Source of the DNA: Amycolatopsis mongoliensis
GTDB lineage: Bacteria; Actinomycetota; Actinomycetes; Mycobacteriales; Pseudonocardiaceae
DNA length: 64,000 bases
NCBI RefSeq assembly: GCF_030285665.1
Contig: NZ_CP127295.1
Location: 1,798,001 to 1,862,000, forward strand
Reading direction: 5' to 3'
Each line of letters begins with the position of its first letter. Positions within the stretch are counted from its first letter, which is position 1. Below are positions 29,096 through 36,312 of this stretch, piece after piece. The position numbers were made by a program, and so were the translations under genes. Under the pieces are notes generated by a model. That model saw only the letters and a list, made by a program, of their open reading frames with translations, was not told where the DNA came from and made no database searches.

Positions 29096-29641
29096 TTAGC
29101 CGCGGGGCTTGAGGAAGGTCGCGAGCACCAGCCAGATGAGCCCGCCGAAGCGTCCCACCGGGATCAGCGGGTAGAGCACGTCGGCCAGCATGCCGAACGC
29201 GGAGAGCCCGGCGAGCGCGGCGATGACGTAGCCGGTGACCGCCAGCCACTTCCGTTCGGTGCGAGCCACGACCGCGATCAGGAGCGCGAGGGGCACCGCG
29301 AACCCGAAGGCGCCGGCGGCGAAGGCCAGCGAGGTGAAGGCGCGGGCGAAGTCCGGGTTCTGCGCGGCCGTCCACGTGGCGAGGCCGCTCAGCACGAGGC
29401 TCCCGGACGCGAGGAGGCCGCCGGCGAAGCCGAGACGCGGCGGTCCGGCGGCCGCGGTCCACGTCGCGAGGGACAGCCCCGCGCCGAAGACGACCAGCGC
29501 GAGCAGCTGGACGAGGCCCTGGTGAGTGGCGTTGTAGGCCGCGACGTCGGCGGCGGAGGAGCCCGGGCGGGTGCCGGTCGCGCCGAGGACTCCCCCGGCA
29601 ACGGTGAACAGGCCGTAGGCGACGATCGCAAATCGTTTCAT
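29096..29641 (-). CDS. Multi-pass membrane protein under MarR control
   Basis: A 181-residue protein with about five to six hydrophobic helices and short loops, beginning with a signal-anchor-like MKRFAIVAYGLFTVAGG. I do not recognise the family; it resembles small DUF998-type or VIT-like integral proteins only in size and helix number. It is divergently arranged with a marR gene, with a palindromic operator in the 53-bp gap, so it is probably the main target of that regulator. Its end lies 9 bp from the menG start on the same strand, which may extend transcription into menG. Confidence 0.6.
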   Translation of the reverse strand: MKRFAIVAYGLFTVAGGVLGATGTRPGSSAADVAAYNATHQGLVQLLALVVFGAGLSLATWTAAAGPPRLGFAGGLLASGSLVLSGLATWTAAQNPDFARAFTSLAFAAGAFGFAVPLALLIAVVARTERKWLAVTGYVIAALAGLSAFGMLADVLYPLIPVGRFGGLIWLVLATFLKPRG

Positions 29642-29649
29642 GCCTTAAA

Positions 29650-29669
29650 CGATTACACTGGTGTAATCG
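29650..29669. promoter_or_regulatory. MarR-type operator CGATTACAC-N2-GTGTAATCG
   Basis: Perfect 9-bp arms in the 53-bp gap between the divergent membrane-protein and marR genes. The size and shape suit a MarR dimer. Both promoters would be covered, so autoregulation and control of the membrane protein are expected. Confidence 0.7.
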
Positions 29670-29694
29670 ATTGTCAAGGACTATCGTTCCGGCC

Positions 29695-30162
29695 ATGGAA
29701 GCTCCCCGGTTCGGCAACGCGTTCCTGCTCGCGCAGGTCGGCGCGCACGCGGCGACGCGGTTCACCGAGCGGATCGGCGAGCTGGACCTGACGCCGGCGC
29801 AGGTCGGGCTGCTGCGGCTGGTCGCATCGCGGCCGGGGCAGAGCCAGCAGGCGCTGGCCAAGCAGCTCGGGACGCCGGCGACGCGGCTGGTCCCGCTGGT
29901 CGACGGCCTGGAGAAGCGCGGCCTGATCGAGCGGCGCCGCAACGCGGAGGACCGGCGGCTCTACGCGCTGGAGCTGAGCCAGGACGGCCGGGAACTGATG
30001 GGCCAGGTCGCCCGGACGGCGGCGTCGCACGAACGCACGATCACCGCGGTCCTCACCGACGACGAGCGCGCGCTGCTGCACGACCTCCTGACGAAGATCG
30101 CCGACGACCAGGGCCTCACCCCCGGCGTCCACCCCGGCTATGCGCGTGGTCGGCTCTCGTGA
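29695..30162 (+). CDS. MarR family transcriptional regulator
   Basis: A 155-residue winged-helix regulator. The helix-turn-helix is LTPAQVGLLRLVASRPGQSQQALAKQLGTPATRLVPLVDGLEKRGLIERRRNAEDRRLYAL, split here as one family pattern: LTPAQ, then SQQALAKQLG, then the wing RRRNAEDRRLY (near residue 80). MarR dimers usually release their operator on binding small phenolic or lipophilic ligands. The ATG at 29695 fits the family start; an in-frame TTG 24 bases upstream is less likely. The stop lies within a strong hairpin shared with the convergent glycosyltransferase. Confidence 0.88.
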   Translation: MEAPRFGNAFLLAQVGAHAATRFTERIGELDLTPAQVGLLRLVASRPGQSQQALAKQLGTPATRLVPLVDGLEKRGLIERRRNAEDRRLYALELSQDGRELMGQVARTAASHERTITAVLTDDERALLHDLLTKIADDQGLTPGVHPGYARGRLS

Positions 30163-30200
30163 GTGTTTAGGCGGGTTCTAACCCGCCTAAACACTCACGA
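30157..30200. terminator. Perfect 21-bp-arm bidirectional terminator
   Basis: Arms 30157-30177 and 30180-30200 are perfectly complementary with a 2-base loop. The element includes the marR stop codon and ends 7 bp from the end of the convergent glycosyltransferase gene. It contains GTGTTTAGG/CCTAAACAC, unusually A/T-rich for this genome. Confidence 0.8.
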
Positions 30201-30206
30201 CGGGTG

Positions 30207-31310
30207 TCAGCGGAAGGCGGCCAGCATCCCGGCCACCGCGGCGGGCCAGGTGAACTCCTCGGCCCGCGCGCGGGCGGCCGCGCGGCGCAGGTCTTCCGGG
30301 CTCTCCAGGAGGTTCGTCACCGCCGAGGCGAACGCGGGCGCGTGGTCGTCCACCGCCGCGCCGCAGCCCGGCCGCACGATCTCCCGCAACGCCGACGACG
30401 CCGACACGACCACCGGCGTCCCGGACGCCAGCGCCTCCAGGGCGGCGAGCCCGAACGTCTCGTGCGGGCCGGGCGCCAGCGAGACGTCCGCGCTGGCCAG
30501 CAGCCGCGCGACGTCGCCGCGGCCGGACAGGAACCCCAGGAACGTCACCGGCAGGCCGCGGGCCCGGCGTTCCAGGGCCCGCCGTCGCGGTCCGTCGCCC
30601 GCCACCACCAGCCGGACCCGCGCGCCCGCCTCCGTCAGCTCGGCGACGGTGTCCACGCTGCGCTCCACGTGCTTCTCCGGCGACAGACGTCCACAGTGGA
30701 CGAGCAGCGCGTCCGCCCCGCCAGCGAGTCCGGTCCGCCAGCCGTCGTCGCGCATGGCGGGCCGGAACGTCGCCAAGTCGACGCCGAGCGGCACGCGGCG
30801 GACGTTGGGGGCCGCGATCCGGTCGAACTCCGCCCGCGCGAACGCCGTCGTGCAGACGACGGTGTCGTAGCTGGCGGCCATCCGCCGGTTCGCGACGTCG
30901 GCGACGCGGCGCGCCACCGGCTCGGGCAGCAGGAACTGCTCCAGCAGCCGGTCGAGGCGCTCGTGCGAAATGACCGTGCTCGGGACGCCGTGCCGCCGCG
31001 CCCAGCCCCCCATCCCCCGCAGCGTCAGCCGGTCCGACACCTCCAGCCGGTCCGGTTCGAGTCTGCGCAGGACCGCGCGGACGCGGTGCGGATCGACGGC
31101 GCGGTAACCGCCGGTGCCCGGGATCTTCGGCGCCGGCAGGGAAAAGCGGCGCACACCGGTCGGCAGGACCTCGTCGGCGTACCGCGTGCCGGGCACGACC
31201 AGCGTCACCTCGTGCCCGCTCGCGACGTACCCCGCGCCGAGGTGGTGCAGCGCTGTGCGCAGCCCGCCCGAGCGCGGCCCGTAGAAGTTCGCGAGCTGGA
31301 CGATGTGCAT
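30207..31310 (-). CDS. GT4-family glycosyltransferase
   Basis: A 367-residue GT-B glycosyltransferase. The N-terminal Rossmann part starts MHIVQLANFYGPRSGGLRTAL. The donor-binding part has LLVHCGRLSPEKH, VVAGDGPRR and the GT4 EX7E motif in GPHETFGLAALEALASG. The product likely acts on the cytosolic face of the membrane, using a nucleotide sugar to modify a lipid or glycan acceptor. It follows the MgtA-like gene with a 1-bp gap, so both probably act in one pathway of mannolipid or lipoglycan synthesis. The acceptor is not known. Confidence 0.8.
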   Translation of the reverse strand: MHIVQLANFYGPRSGGLRTALHHLGAGYVASGHEVTLVVPGTRYADEVLPTGVRRFSLPAPKIPGTGGYRAVDPHRVRAVLRRLEPDRLEVSDRLTLRGMGGWARRHGVPSTVISHERLDRLLEQFLLPEPVARRVADVANRRMAASYDTVVCTTAFARAEFDRIAAPNVRRVPLGVDLATFRPAMRDDGWRTGLAGGADALLVHCGRLSPEKHVERSVDTVAELTEAGARVRLVVAGDGPRRRALERRARGLPVTFLGFLSGRGDVARLLASADVSLAPGPHETFGLAALEALASGTPVVVSASSALREIVRPGCGAAVDDHAPAFASAVTNLLESPEDLRRAAARARAEEFTWPAAVAGMLAAFR

Positions 31311-31311
31311 G

Positions 31312-32430
31312 TCAGGCCGCGCGGGCGGCCCGGCCCTGCACGGCTTCGTAGTGCCCCATCAGCTCGCGGCAGACGGCCGGCCAGGTGCGGCCCAGCACCA
31401 CCTTGCGCGCCTTTTCGCCGAGCCTCGCCCGCAGCGCGGGATCGCGCAGGGCGTCGACCTTCTCGACGAGCGCCGGGCCGAACCGCTCGCGGTCCGCGGG
31501 CAGCAGGTAGCCGGTCCGGCCGGGCAGCACTAGGTCCTTCGGGCCGCCCGCGTCCGGCGCGAGCACCGGCAGGCCGGACGCCATCGCCTCCTGCACCGCC
31601 TGGCAGAACGTCTCGTGCGGACCCGTGTGGACGAAGACGTCGAAGCTCGCGTACGCCGCGGAGAGCTCGTCGCCGTACTTCGCGCCGAGGAAGGCCGCGC
31701 CGGGAAGCTGCTCCCTGAGGTTTTCGATTTCGGGCCCGTCGCCGACGACGACCACGCGGATCCCCGGCATCCCGGCCAGCGCGGCCAGCCGGTCGACCTC
31801 CTTCTCGGGCGCCAGCCTGCCGACGAACCCGACGAGCAGCTCGCCGTCCGGCGCCAGCTCCGCCCGCAGCGCCGGGTCGGCGTGCTCCGGGGAGAACCGC
31901 TCGATGTCGACGCCCCGCGCCCACCGGTGCACGCGCGGGACGCCGTGCAGTTCCAGCTGCTCGACCGAGTCGCGGGACGGCGCCAGCGTCCGGTCGGCAC
32001 GCGAGTGCAGGCGCCGCACCCAGCGCCACGCGGCCCGCGCGGCGATGCCGAAGCCGTACGCGGCGGCGAACCCGGCGATGTCGGTCTGGTAGACGGCGAT
32101 GGACGGGACGCGCAGCCGGCGCGCGGCGGCCAGCCCGCGCGCGCCGACCACGAACGGCGAGGCGAGGTGCACGACGTCCGGGCCGAACGCGGCGAGCGCG
32201 TTGAGCACCGTGCGCGTCGGCAGGCCGATCGGCAGGGAGTTGACCCCGGGGAAGTCGAGCGCGGGGATCCGGACCACCGGGGCGCCGCGGTAGGAGTCCG
32301 GGCCCGGGCCGGGGGCGATGATCAGCACGTCGTGCGCGCGTTCGCGCAGGTGCTCGACGACCCGCAGGACGGAGTTGGTCACGCCGTTCACCTGGGGCAG
32401 GAAACTTTCGGTGACTATGGCGACTCGCAC
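31312..32430 (-). CDS. GT4 mannosyltransferase, MgtA-like
   Basis: A 372-residue GT-B enzyme starting [21 protein letters not shown], the hallmark of the MgtA/PimB-like GDP-mannose-dependent alpha-mannosyltransferases. It has [16 protein letters not shown] and the EX7E motif in [17 protein letters not shown], with the Cys typical of that group. In Corynebacterium and Mycobacterium MgtA mannosylates a glucuronosyl diacylglycerol. The order here (menD, this gene, menG) mirrors Rv0555-Rv0557-Rv0558. I chose the GTG at 32430 because the conserved sequence begins there; the longer frame has no support. Confidence 0.8.
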   Translation of the reverse strand: MRVAIVTESFLPQVNGVTNSVLRVVEHLRERAHDVLIIAPGPGPDSYRGAPVVRIPALDFPGVNSLPIGLPTRTVLNALAAFGPDVVHLASPFVVGARGLAAARRLRVPSIAVYQTDIAGFAAAYGFGIAARAAWRWVRRLHSRADRTLAPSRDSVEQLELHGVPRVHRWARGVDIERFSPEHADPALRAELAPDGELLVGFVGRLAPEKEVDRLAALAGMPGIRVVVVGDGPEIENLREQLPGAAFLGAKYGDELSAAYASFDVFVHTGPHETFCQAVQEAMASGLPVLAPDAGGPKDLVLPGRTGYLLPADRERFGPALVEKVDALRDPALRARLGEKARKVVLGRTWPAVCRELMGHYEAVQGRAARAA

Positions 32431-32483
32431 GATCCGACCATCGCACCCGATCCTGGCGACCGCGTGACACGGCGGCCAACGGT

Positions 32484-32542
32484 GTCCGAACACTCGGACC
32501 GCCGGAAGATCGGACACGACATGTCATCTCAAGGTCGTGTCC
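32484..32542. promoter_or_regulatory. Two palindromes in the divergent mgtA-like/phosphatase promoter
   Basis: GTCCGA-N4-TCGGAC (32484-32499) is a perfect 6-bp inverted repeat. GGACACGAC (32512-32520) pairs perfectly with GTCGTGTCC (32534-32542) across 13 bases. Both sit in the 143-bp gap between divergent genes. The first looks like an operator; the second could be an operator or a hairpin in the phosphatase leader. Confidence 0.35.
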
Positions 32543-32573
32543 CGGAAACCAGCGGGGCCCAGACTAAGCAGGC

Positions 32574-33410
32574 ATGACCCTCTTGTCCTCCAGGCCGCCG
32601 CGGCCCGTGGAGCCCGGCCTGCTGTCGAGGGCCCTCGAAGTGGCCGGGCGACTGGCCAACGACGCCACCGACGTGATCACCGCGACCGCCGGCCGCGGCG
32701 CGCATCCCTCCACACTGGACTCGCCGTTCGACTGGGTCACCGACACCGACCGGATCCTGGAGCGGCACACCCGGCGCGTCCTGACGGCGGAGTTCCCCGG
32801 CATCCCGGTGGTCGGCCACGAGTTCGGCGCGGACCACGGCGCGGACGTCGCCGAGTACCGCTGGGTGGTCGACTCGGTGGACGGCACGGCGAACTACGTG
32901 GCGGGGGTGCCGTGGTGCGCGTACAGCCTGGCGCTGGTCGACGCGGCGGGGCCGGTGGTGGGCGTGGTGGCGGACCCGTACCGGGCCCAGATCTACGCGG
33001 CCGCGCGCGGACGAGGGGCCCGCGCGAACGGCAAGCCGGTCCGCCTGACGGACCGCTGCGTGACGGCGGGCGCGCTGGTCTGCACGGAGTTCGCCCGCCG
33101 CGGGCCGTGGCCGGGGATGGGCGGCTTCATCGAGCGCGCGGCGGAGGCGCACGCCGGGGTGCGGGTGCTGGGATCGGCGGCGTTGTCGATCGCCCAGGTG
33201 GCCTTGGGTCATGCGGCGGCGGCGGTGCTGCACAGCTATCACGAGTGGGACGTGGCCGGGTCGGTGGCGATGGCGATCGAGGCCGGGGCGGTGGTGCTGG
33301 ACAAGCACGGGGAGGACACGGCGTTGCCGACCGACGGGTTGCTGGTGGCGGCGCCGGGGGTGGCCGATGAGGTGCTGGGGTGGTGGCAGGAGACGGCCCA
33401 CGCGGGCTGA
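32574..33410 (+). CDS. Inositol monophosphatase family protein
   Basis: A 278-residue Mg-dependent phosphatase. The metal and substrate motifs are in order: GHEFG (the family's GEE position) near residue 83, VDSVDGTANYVAGVP (DPxDGTxN motif) near residue 99, and HEWDVAGSVAMAIEAGA (WDxAAG motif) near residue 224. Substrates in this family include inositol-1-phosphate, histidinol phosphate and 3'-phosphoadenosine phosphate. The nearby mannosyltransferases make inositol-phosphate or PI-mannoside metabolism plausible, but this is an inference. A repeated DnaA-box-bearing element starts right after the stop. Confidence 0.85.
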   Translation: MTLLSSRPPRPVEPGLLSRALEVAGRLANDATDVITATAGRGAHPSTLDSPFDWVTDTDRILERHTRRVLTAEFPGIPVVGHEFGADHGADVAEYRWVVDSVDGTANYVAGVPWCAYSLALVDAAGPVVGVVADPYRAQIYAAARGRGARANGKPVRLTDRCVTAGALVCTEFARRGPWPGMGGFIERAAEAHAGVRVLGSAALSIAQVALGHAAAAVLHSYHEWDVAGSVAMAIEAGAVVLDKHGEDTALPTDGLLVAAPGVADEVLGWWQETAHAG

Positions 33411-33519
33411 GTTGTCCACATCGGGTCCGGCTGTCCACAGATTTGCCGCGTCACCCCTTCGGGCAGCCCTGCGCCGATAAGCTGGGACAGGGCACGCCCC
33501 CCAGGGTGTGGCGGGGGTC
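33411..33519. repeat. Intergenic element A with DnaA-box-like 9-mers
   Basis: Begins with TTGTCCACA (33412-33420), the actinobacterial DnaA-box consensus, then CTGTCCACA (33431-33439). The end is a block from CGCCGATA (33472) through GGGCACGCCCCCCAGGG to GGGGG. The same order of parts recurs at 49070-49188. The shared block is nearly identical over about 45 bp, while the middle differs. Confidence 0.6.
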
Positions 33520-33606
33520 TGTCCGGTGGGCGGGGGTCTGTCCGGTGGGCGGGGGTCTGTCCGGTGGGCGGGGGTCTGTCCGGTGGGCGGGGGTCTGTCC
33601 GGTGGG
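33512..33606 (+). repeat. Tandem array, five copies of a 19-bp unit
   Basis: Five identical, head-to-tail copies of CGGGGGTCTGTCCGGTGGG, starting at 33512, 33531, 33550, 33569 and 33588. The array lies between the phosphatase gene and the acetyltransferase gene and grows out of the end of element A. It is not in any credible gene. All copies are exact, so it arose recently or is kept uniform by recombination. Confidence 0.9.
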
Positions 33607-33659
33607 CGCGGCCGGCCCACGCGGGCCAATCGGGTTGCGTGCGCTGTGAGGATCGGGGC

Positions 33660-34274
33660 ATGCCCACGTTGCACACCCCTCGGCTCACGCTCGTGCCGCT
33701 GGTCGACGAGCACCTCGAGCTGGAGTACGAGCTGGACTCCGATCCCGAAGTGATGCGGTACCTCACCGGCCGGGCCGCGACCCGGGCCGAGGTCGAACGG
33801 GCCCACCGGCGCCGGATCGCCGCCGCGCCCGGGTTCGGCTTCTGGATGGGCTTCGCCGGCGACGACTTCGTCGGCTGGTGGATCCTGCGCCCGCCGCACG
33901 GCCCCGACCAGCCGGACGTCGAAGGCGAAGCCGAGCTCGGGTACCGGTTGCTGCGCCGGCAGTGGCGGCGGGGCTACGCCCGCGAAGGCTCCCGCGAGCT
34001 GATCCGGTACGGGTTCGAAGTGCTGGGCCTGGACCGCATCTTCGCCCAGACGATGGCCGTCAACTCCCCGTCCCGTGCGACGATGGCGTCGGCCGGCCTC
34101 ACCTTCGCCAGGGCGTTCACCTCGGCCGCGGACCACGACGATCCGATCGACGGCGCCGAGCAGGGGGAAGTCGAGTACGAGATCACGCGGAAGACGTGGC
34201 TGGAGCAGGCGGGACAGCTCGCTTGTCCACCCGCCGGATCCACCACAGCAGCGGCCCGGCCACCAGCCACGTGA
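33660..34274 (+). CDS. GNAT family N-acetyltransferase (RimJ-like)
   Basis: A 204-residue acetyl-CoA-dependent acetyltransferase. The N-terminus reads LHTPRLTLVPLVDEHLELEYEL, as in RimJ/RimL proteins. The acetyl-CoA pyrophosphate loop is RRQWRRGYAREGSRELIRYGFE (near residue 100), then LDRIFAQTMAVNSPSRATMASAGL. The target could be a ribosomal protein N-terminus, an antibiotic or a small molecule. The ATG at 33660 follows GAGGATCGGGG. The last ~30 residues overlap the convergent DUF3592 gene by 92 bp and look unlike the family, so the ancestral end was probably earlier. Confidence 0.82.
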   Translation: MPTLHTPRLTLVPLVDEHLELEYELDSDPEVMRYLTGRAATRAEVERAHRRRIAAAPGFGFWMGFAGDDFVGWWILRPPHGPDQPDVEGEAELGYRLLRRQWRRGYAREGSRELIRYGFEVLGLDRIFAQTMAVNSPSRATMASAGLTFARAFTSAADHDDPIDGAEQGEVEYEITRKTWLEQAGQLACPPAGSTTAAARPPAT

Positions 34275-34638
34275 ACAGCACGAAACTCCCCAGCGGCAGC
34301 AGCGTGAGCGTCGCCGACCGGCCGGCCACCCGGGCCAGCTCCGGGTCGGAGGCGTCGTACTCGATGCGGACCAGCTGGCCCGCCGCCAGGCCGTCCGGGT
34401 AGAGGACGCCGTTCGCCGGGCTGTGGACGATGCCGTCCGGGGTCTCGAAGTGGATGATCGTGCGGTCGAACGCCACCGAGTCCACCGTCGCGTTCGCCGT
34501 GCCCAGCTGGGCCTCGATCGCGCCGTCGTTGCGGATCGCCGCGAACAGGAGGCACACGCACATCACGGTGAGGAGCGAGGCGACGCCGAGGGTGGCCCAC
34601 CACCCGACGCGCCTCACCCGCTCACCTTTCGTGCTCAC
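34183..34638 (-). CDS. DUF3592-like two-helix membrane protein
   Basis: A 151-residue protein with an N-terminal helix (about 11-32), a central soluble domain with GTANATVDSVAFDRTIIHFETPDG and GQLVRIEYDASDPELAR, and a second helix (about 118-140). This layout, an extracytoplasmic beta domain between two helices with a Y-x-DPxNPxxAR-like turn, is that of DUF3592. I chose the GTG at 34638 because the conserved part begins just after it. Function unknown; probably envelope-associated. Confidence 0.65.
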   Translation of the reverse strand: MSTKGERVRRVGWWATLGVASLLTVMCVCLLFAAIRNDGAIEAQLGTANATVDSVAFDRTIIHFETPDGIVHSPANGVLYPDGLAAGQLVRIEYDASDPELARVAGRSATLTLLPLGSFVLFTWLVAGPLLWWIRRVDKRAVPPAPATSSA

Positions 34639-34660
34639 GCCGCGAGCGTAGCGGTCCCGC

Positions 34661-36178
34661 TCAGTGCGAGTGCTCCGCGGCGAGATTCCGGTGGTTCGCC
34701 TGGATCTGGTCGTACGACTTCGGCTTCGCCTGAACCGAAGCCGCACGCGCCGTGAACGCAGCAGCGCCGTTCGGGCCGACCGCCGGCTTGCCGGCCGTGT
34801 ACAGCCACGTCTGGAACAGGTCGTACAGCGGCTTGCCCGAAACCTTCTCGGCCAGCGCGATGAACTCCTGGATGCGCCCGTTCGACCCGCCCTTCTGGAC
34901 CTGCCAGGTCTGCAGGATCTTGAAGAACGCCTCGTCGCCGACGGCCGTGCGCAGCGCCTGCAGCGTCAGCGCGCCGCGGTCGTACACGGCGTTGTCGAAC
35001 TGGTTGTCCGCGCCCGGGTCGGCCGGGACGAGCTTCCACAGGTCGCCGTCGGCCGGGTTGGAGTCGTACGTGTACTGGGCCAGCTCGGCGACCGTGCCTT
35101 CGCCTTCGTGCTCGGACCACAGCCACTCGGCGTAGGACGCGAAGCCCTCGTTCAGCCAGATGTCGCTCCAGCGGCCGAGCGAGACGTTGTCGCCGAACCA
35201 CTGGTGGGCGTTCTCGTGCGCGATCAACGTCGTGTTCGAGCCCGCGCGGAAGTTGCGGACGCCGTACGTCGGCCGGGTCTGGTTCTCCAGGGAGAACGTG
35301 ATACCGCTGGTCACGACGCCGCCCTCGGCCTCGAACGGGTACGGCCCGAACTGCGTCGCCAGGAACGCGTCGATCTCCGGCGTCCGCTCGACGCTGGCCT
35401 TCGCCGCGTACAGCGAGTCGCCGAGGTCGGAGCCGTACGCCGTGATGAACGGCTTGCCGTCCGGCGTGGTCGACTGGTTCAGCTCGTACTTGCCGACGAT
35501 GAACGACGTCAGGTACGTGGCCTGCGGCTTCGTGCTGCGCCACTGCCAGCGGGTCCACCCGGCGCGGCTCTTCGTCTTGCGGACGAGCGTGCCGTTGGTG
35601 ACGGCAACGTTGTCATCCGGCGCTTCGATGGTGACGTCGTAGGTCGCCTTGTCGGTCGGGTGGTCGTTGGCCGGGAACCACCACGCGGAGCTCTGCGGCT
35701 CGTCGACGCCGAGCGCGCCGAAGGAGCCCTTCTTCCAGCCGTTGAGCCCGTCGACCTGCTCGGTGGACGGCGTGTCCGAGTAAGCCACGACGACCGTGGC
35801 GGTCTGGCCCTTGAGCAGCGGCTGCGCCGGGGTGACGACGAGTTCGCCGTTGCCGGTCTGGTTCGTGAACCGGGCCGGCCGGTTGTTCACCAGCACGCTC
35901 GACGCCTTGAGCGCGAAGTCCAGGTCGAACCGCGACAGGTCCTGCGTCGCGGTGAGCAGCAGCGTCGTGGTGCCGGCGAGGACGTCGGTAGCGGGCTGGT
36001 AGGTCAGCCGGATGTCGTAGTGCAGCACGTCCGTCCCGCCGTTGCCGGCGTTCGGGTAGTACGAGTCACCGACACCGGGGGCACCAGGCGTCGGGGCCGC
36101 ACTGGCGGTGCCGGCGAGCAGCACCGAGGCGACCCCGGCCGCGAGCACACCGAGGCCGGTGCGAGTTCTTGCACGCAT
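34661..36178 (-). CDS. Secreted M1-family zinc metallopeptidase
   Basis: A 505-residue exported aminopeptidase-type enzyme. The signal peptide (MRARTRTGLGVLAAG...) ends near ASA-AP at about residue 28. The zinc site HENAH-QWFGD is near residue 320, and the third ligand lies in WLNEGFASYAEW 18 residues later. The exopeptidase motif usually written GxMEN appears as FSLENQT. The C-terminal helical domain is short. It would clip peptides outside the cell. A GGAGGG precedes the ATG. It is 22 bp upstream of the DUF3592 gene on the same strand. Confidence 0.88.
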   Translation of the reverse strand: MRARTRTGLGVLAAGVASVLLAGTASAAPTPGAPGVGDSYYPNAGNGGTDVLHYDIRLTYQPATDVLAGTTTLLLTATQDLSRFDLDFALKASSVLVNNRPARFTNQTGNGELVVTPAQPLLKGQTATVVVAYSDTPSTEQVDGLNGWKKGSFGALGVDEPQSSAWWFPANDHPTDKATYDVTIEAPDDNVAVTNGTLVRKTKSRAGWTRWQWRSTKPQATYLTSFIVGKYELNQSTTPDGKPFITAYGSDLGDSLYAAKASVERTPEIDAFLATQFGPYPFEAEGGVVTSGITFSLENQTRPTYGVRNFRAGSNTTLIAHENAHQWFGDNVSLGRWSDIWLNEGFASYAEWLWSEHEGEGTVAELAQYTYDSNPADGDLWKLVPADPGADNQFDNAVYDRGALTLQALRTAVGDEAFFKILQTWQVQKGGSNGRIQEFIALAEKVSGKPLYDLFQTWLYTAGKPAVGPNGAAAFTARAASVQAKPKSYDQIQANHRNLAAEHSH

Positions 36179-36283
36179 TCGAATCCCTCCAACGGGTGAG
36201 GATCAGCGCGCTCGAACGTAGCCAGCCAAGGAGGGGCCAGGTACAGCCGAAGGAAGGTTCTTGCCTACTGGGATCAAGATCGG

Positions 36284-36305
36284 AAACCGCTTGACGTGGC
36301 GGTTT
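36284..36305 (-). terminator. Possible terminator after menD
   Basis: 7-bp arms AAACCGC and GCGGTTT (8-base loop) start 8 bp past the menD stop. On the minus strand the hairpin is followed by CCGATCTTGATCC. The stem is short, so this is a moderate call. Confidence 0.45.
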
Positions 36306-36312
36306 GCCCCGG

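Noticed and set aside
33411..33519. Possible origin of replication because of DnaA-box-like 9-mers
   Set aside because: Only two 9-mers, no AT-rich unwinding region, and no dnaA, dnaN or gyrB neighbours. A single 9-mer also occurs inside hemL at 51559-51567.
33512..33606. Possible CRISPR array
   Set aside because: Units are contiguous 19-mers without spacers, and there are no cas genes. It is a simple tandem repeat.
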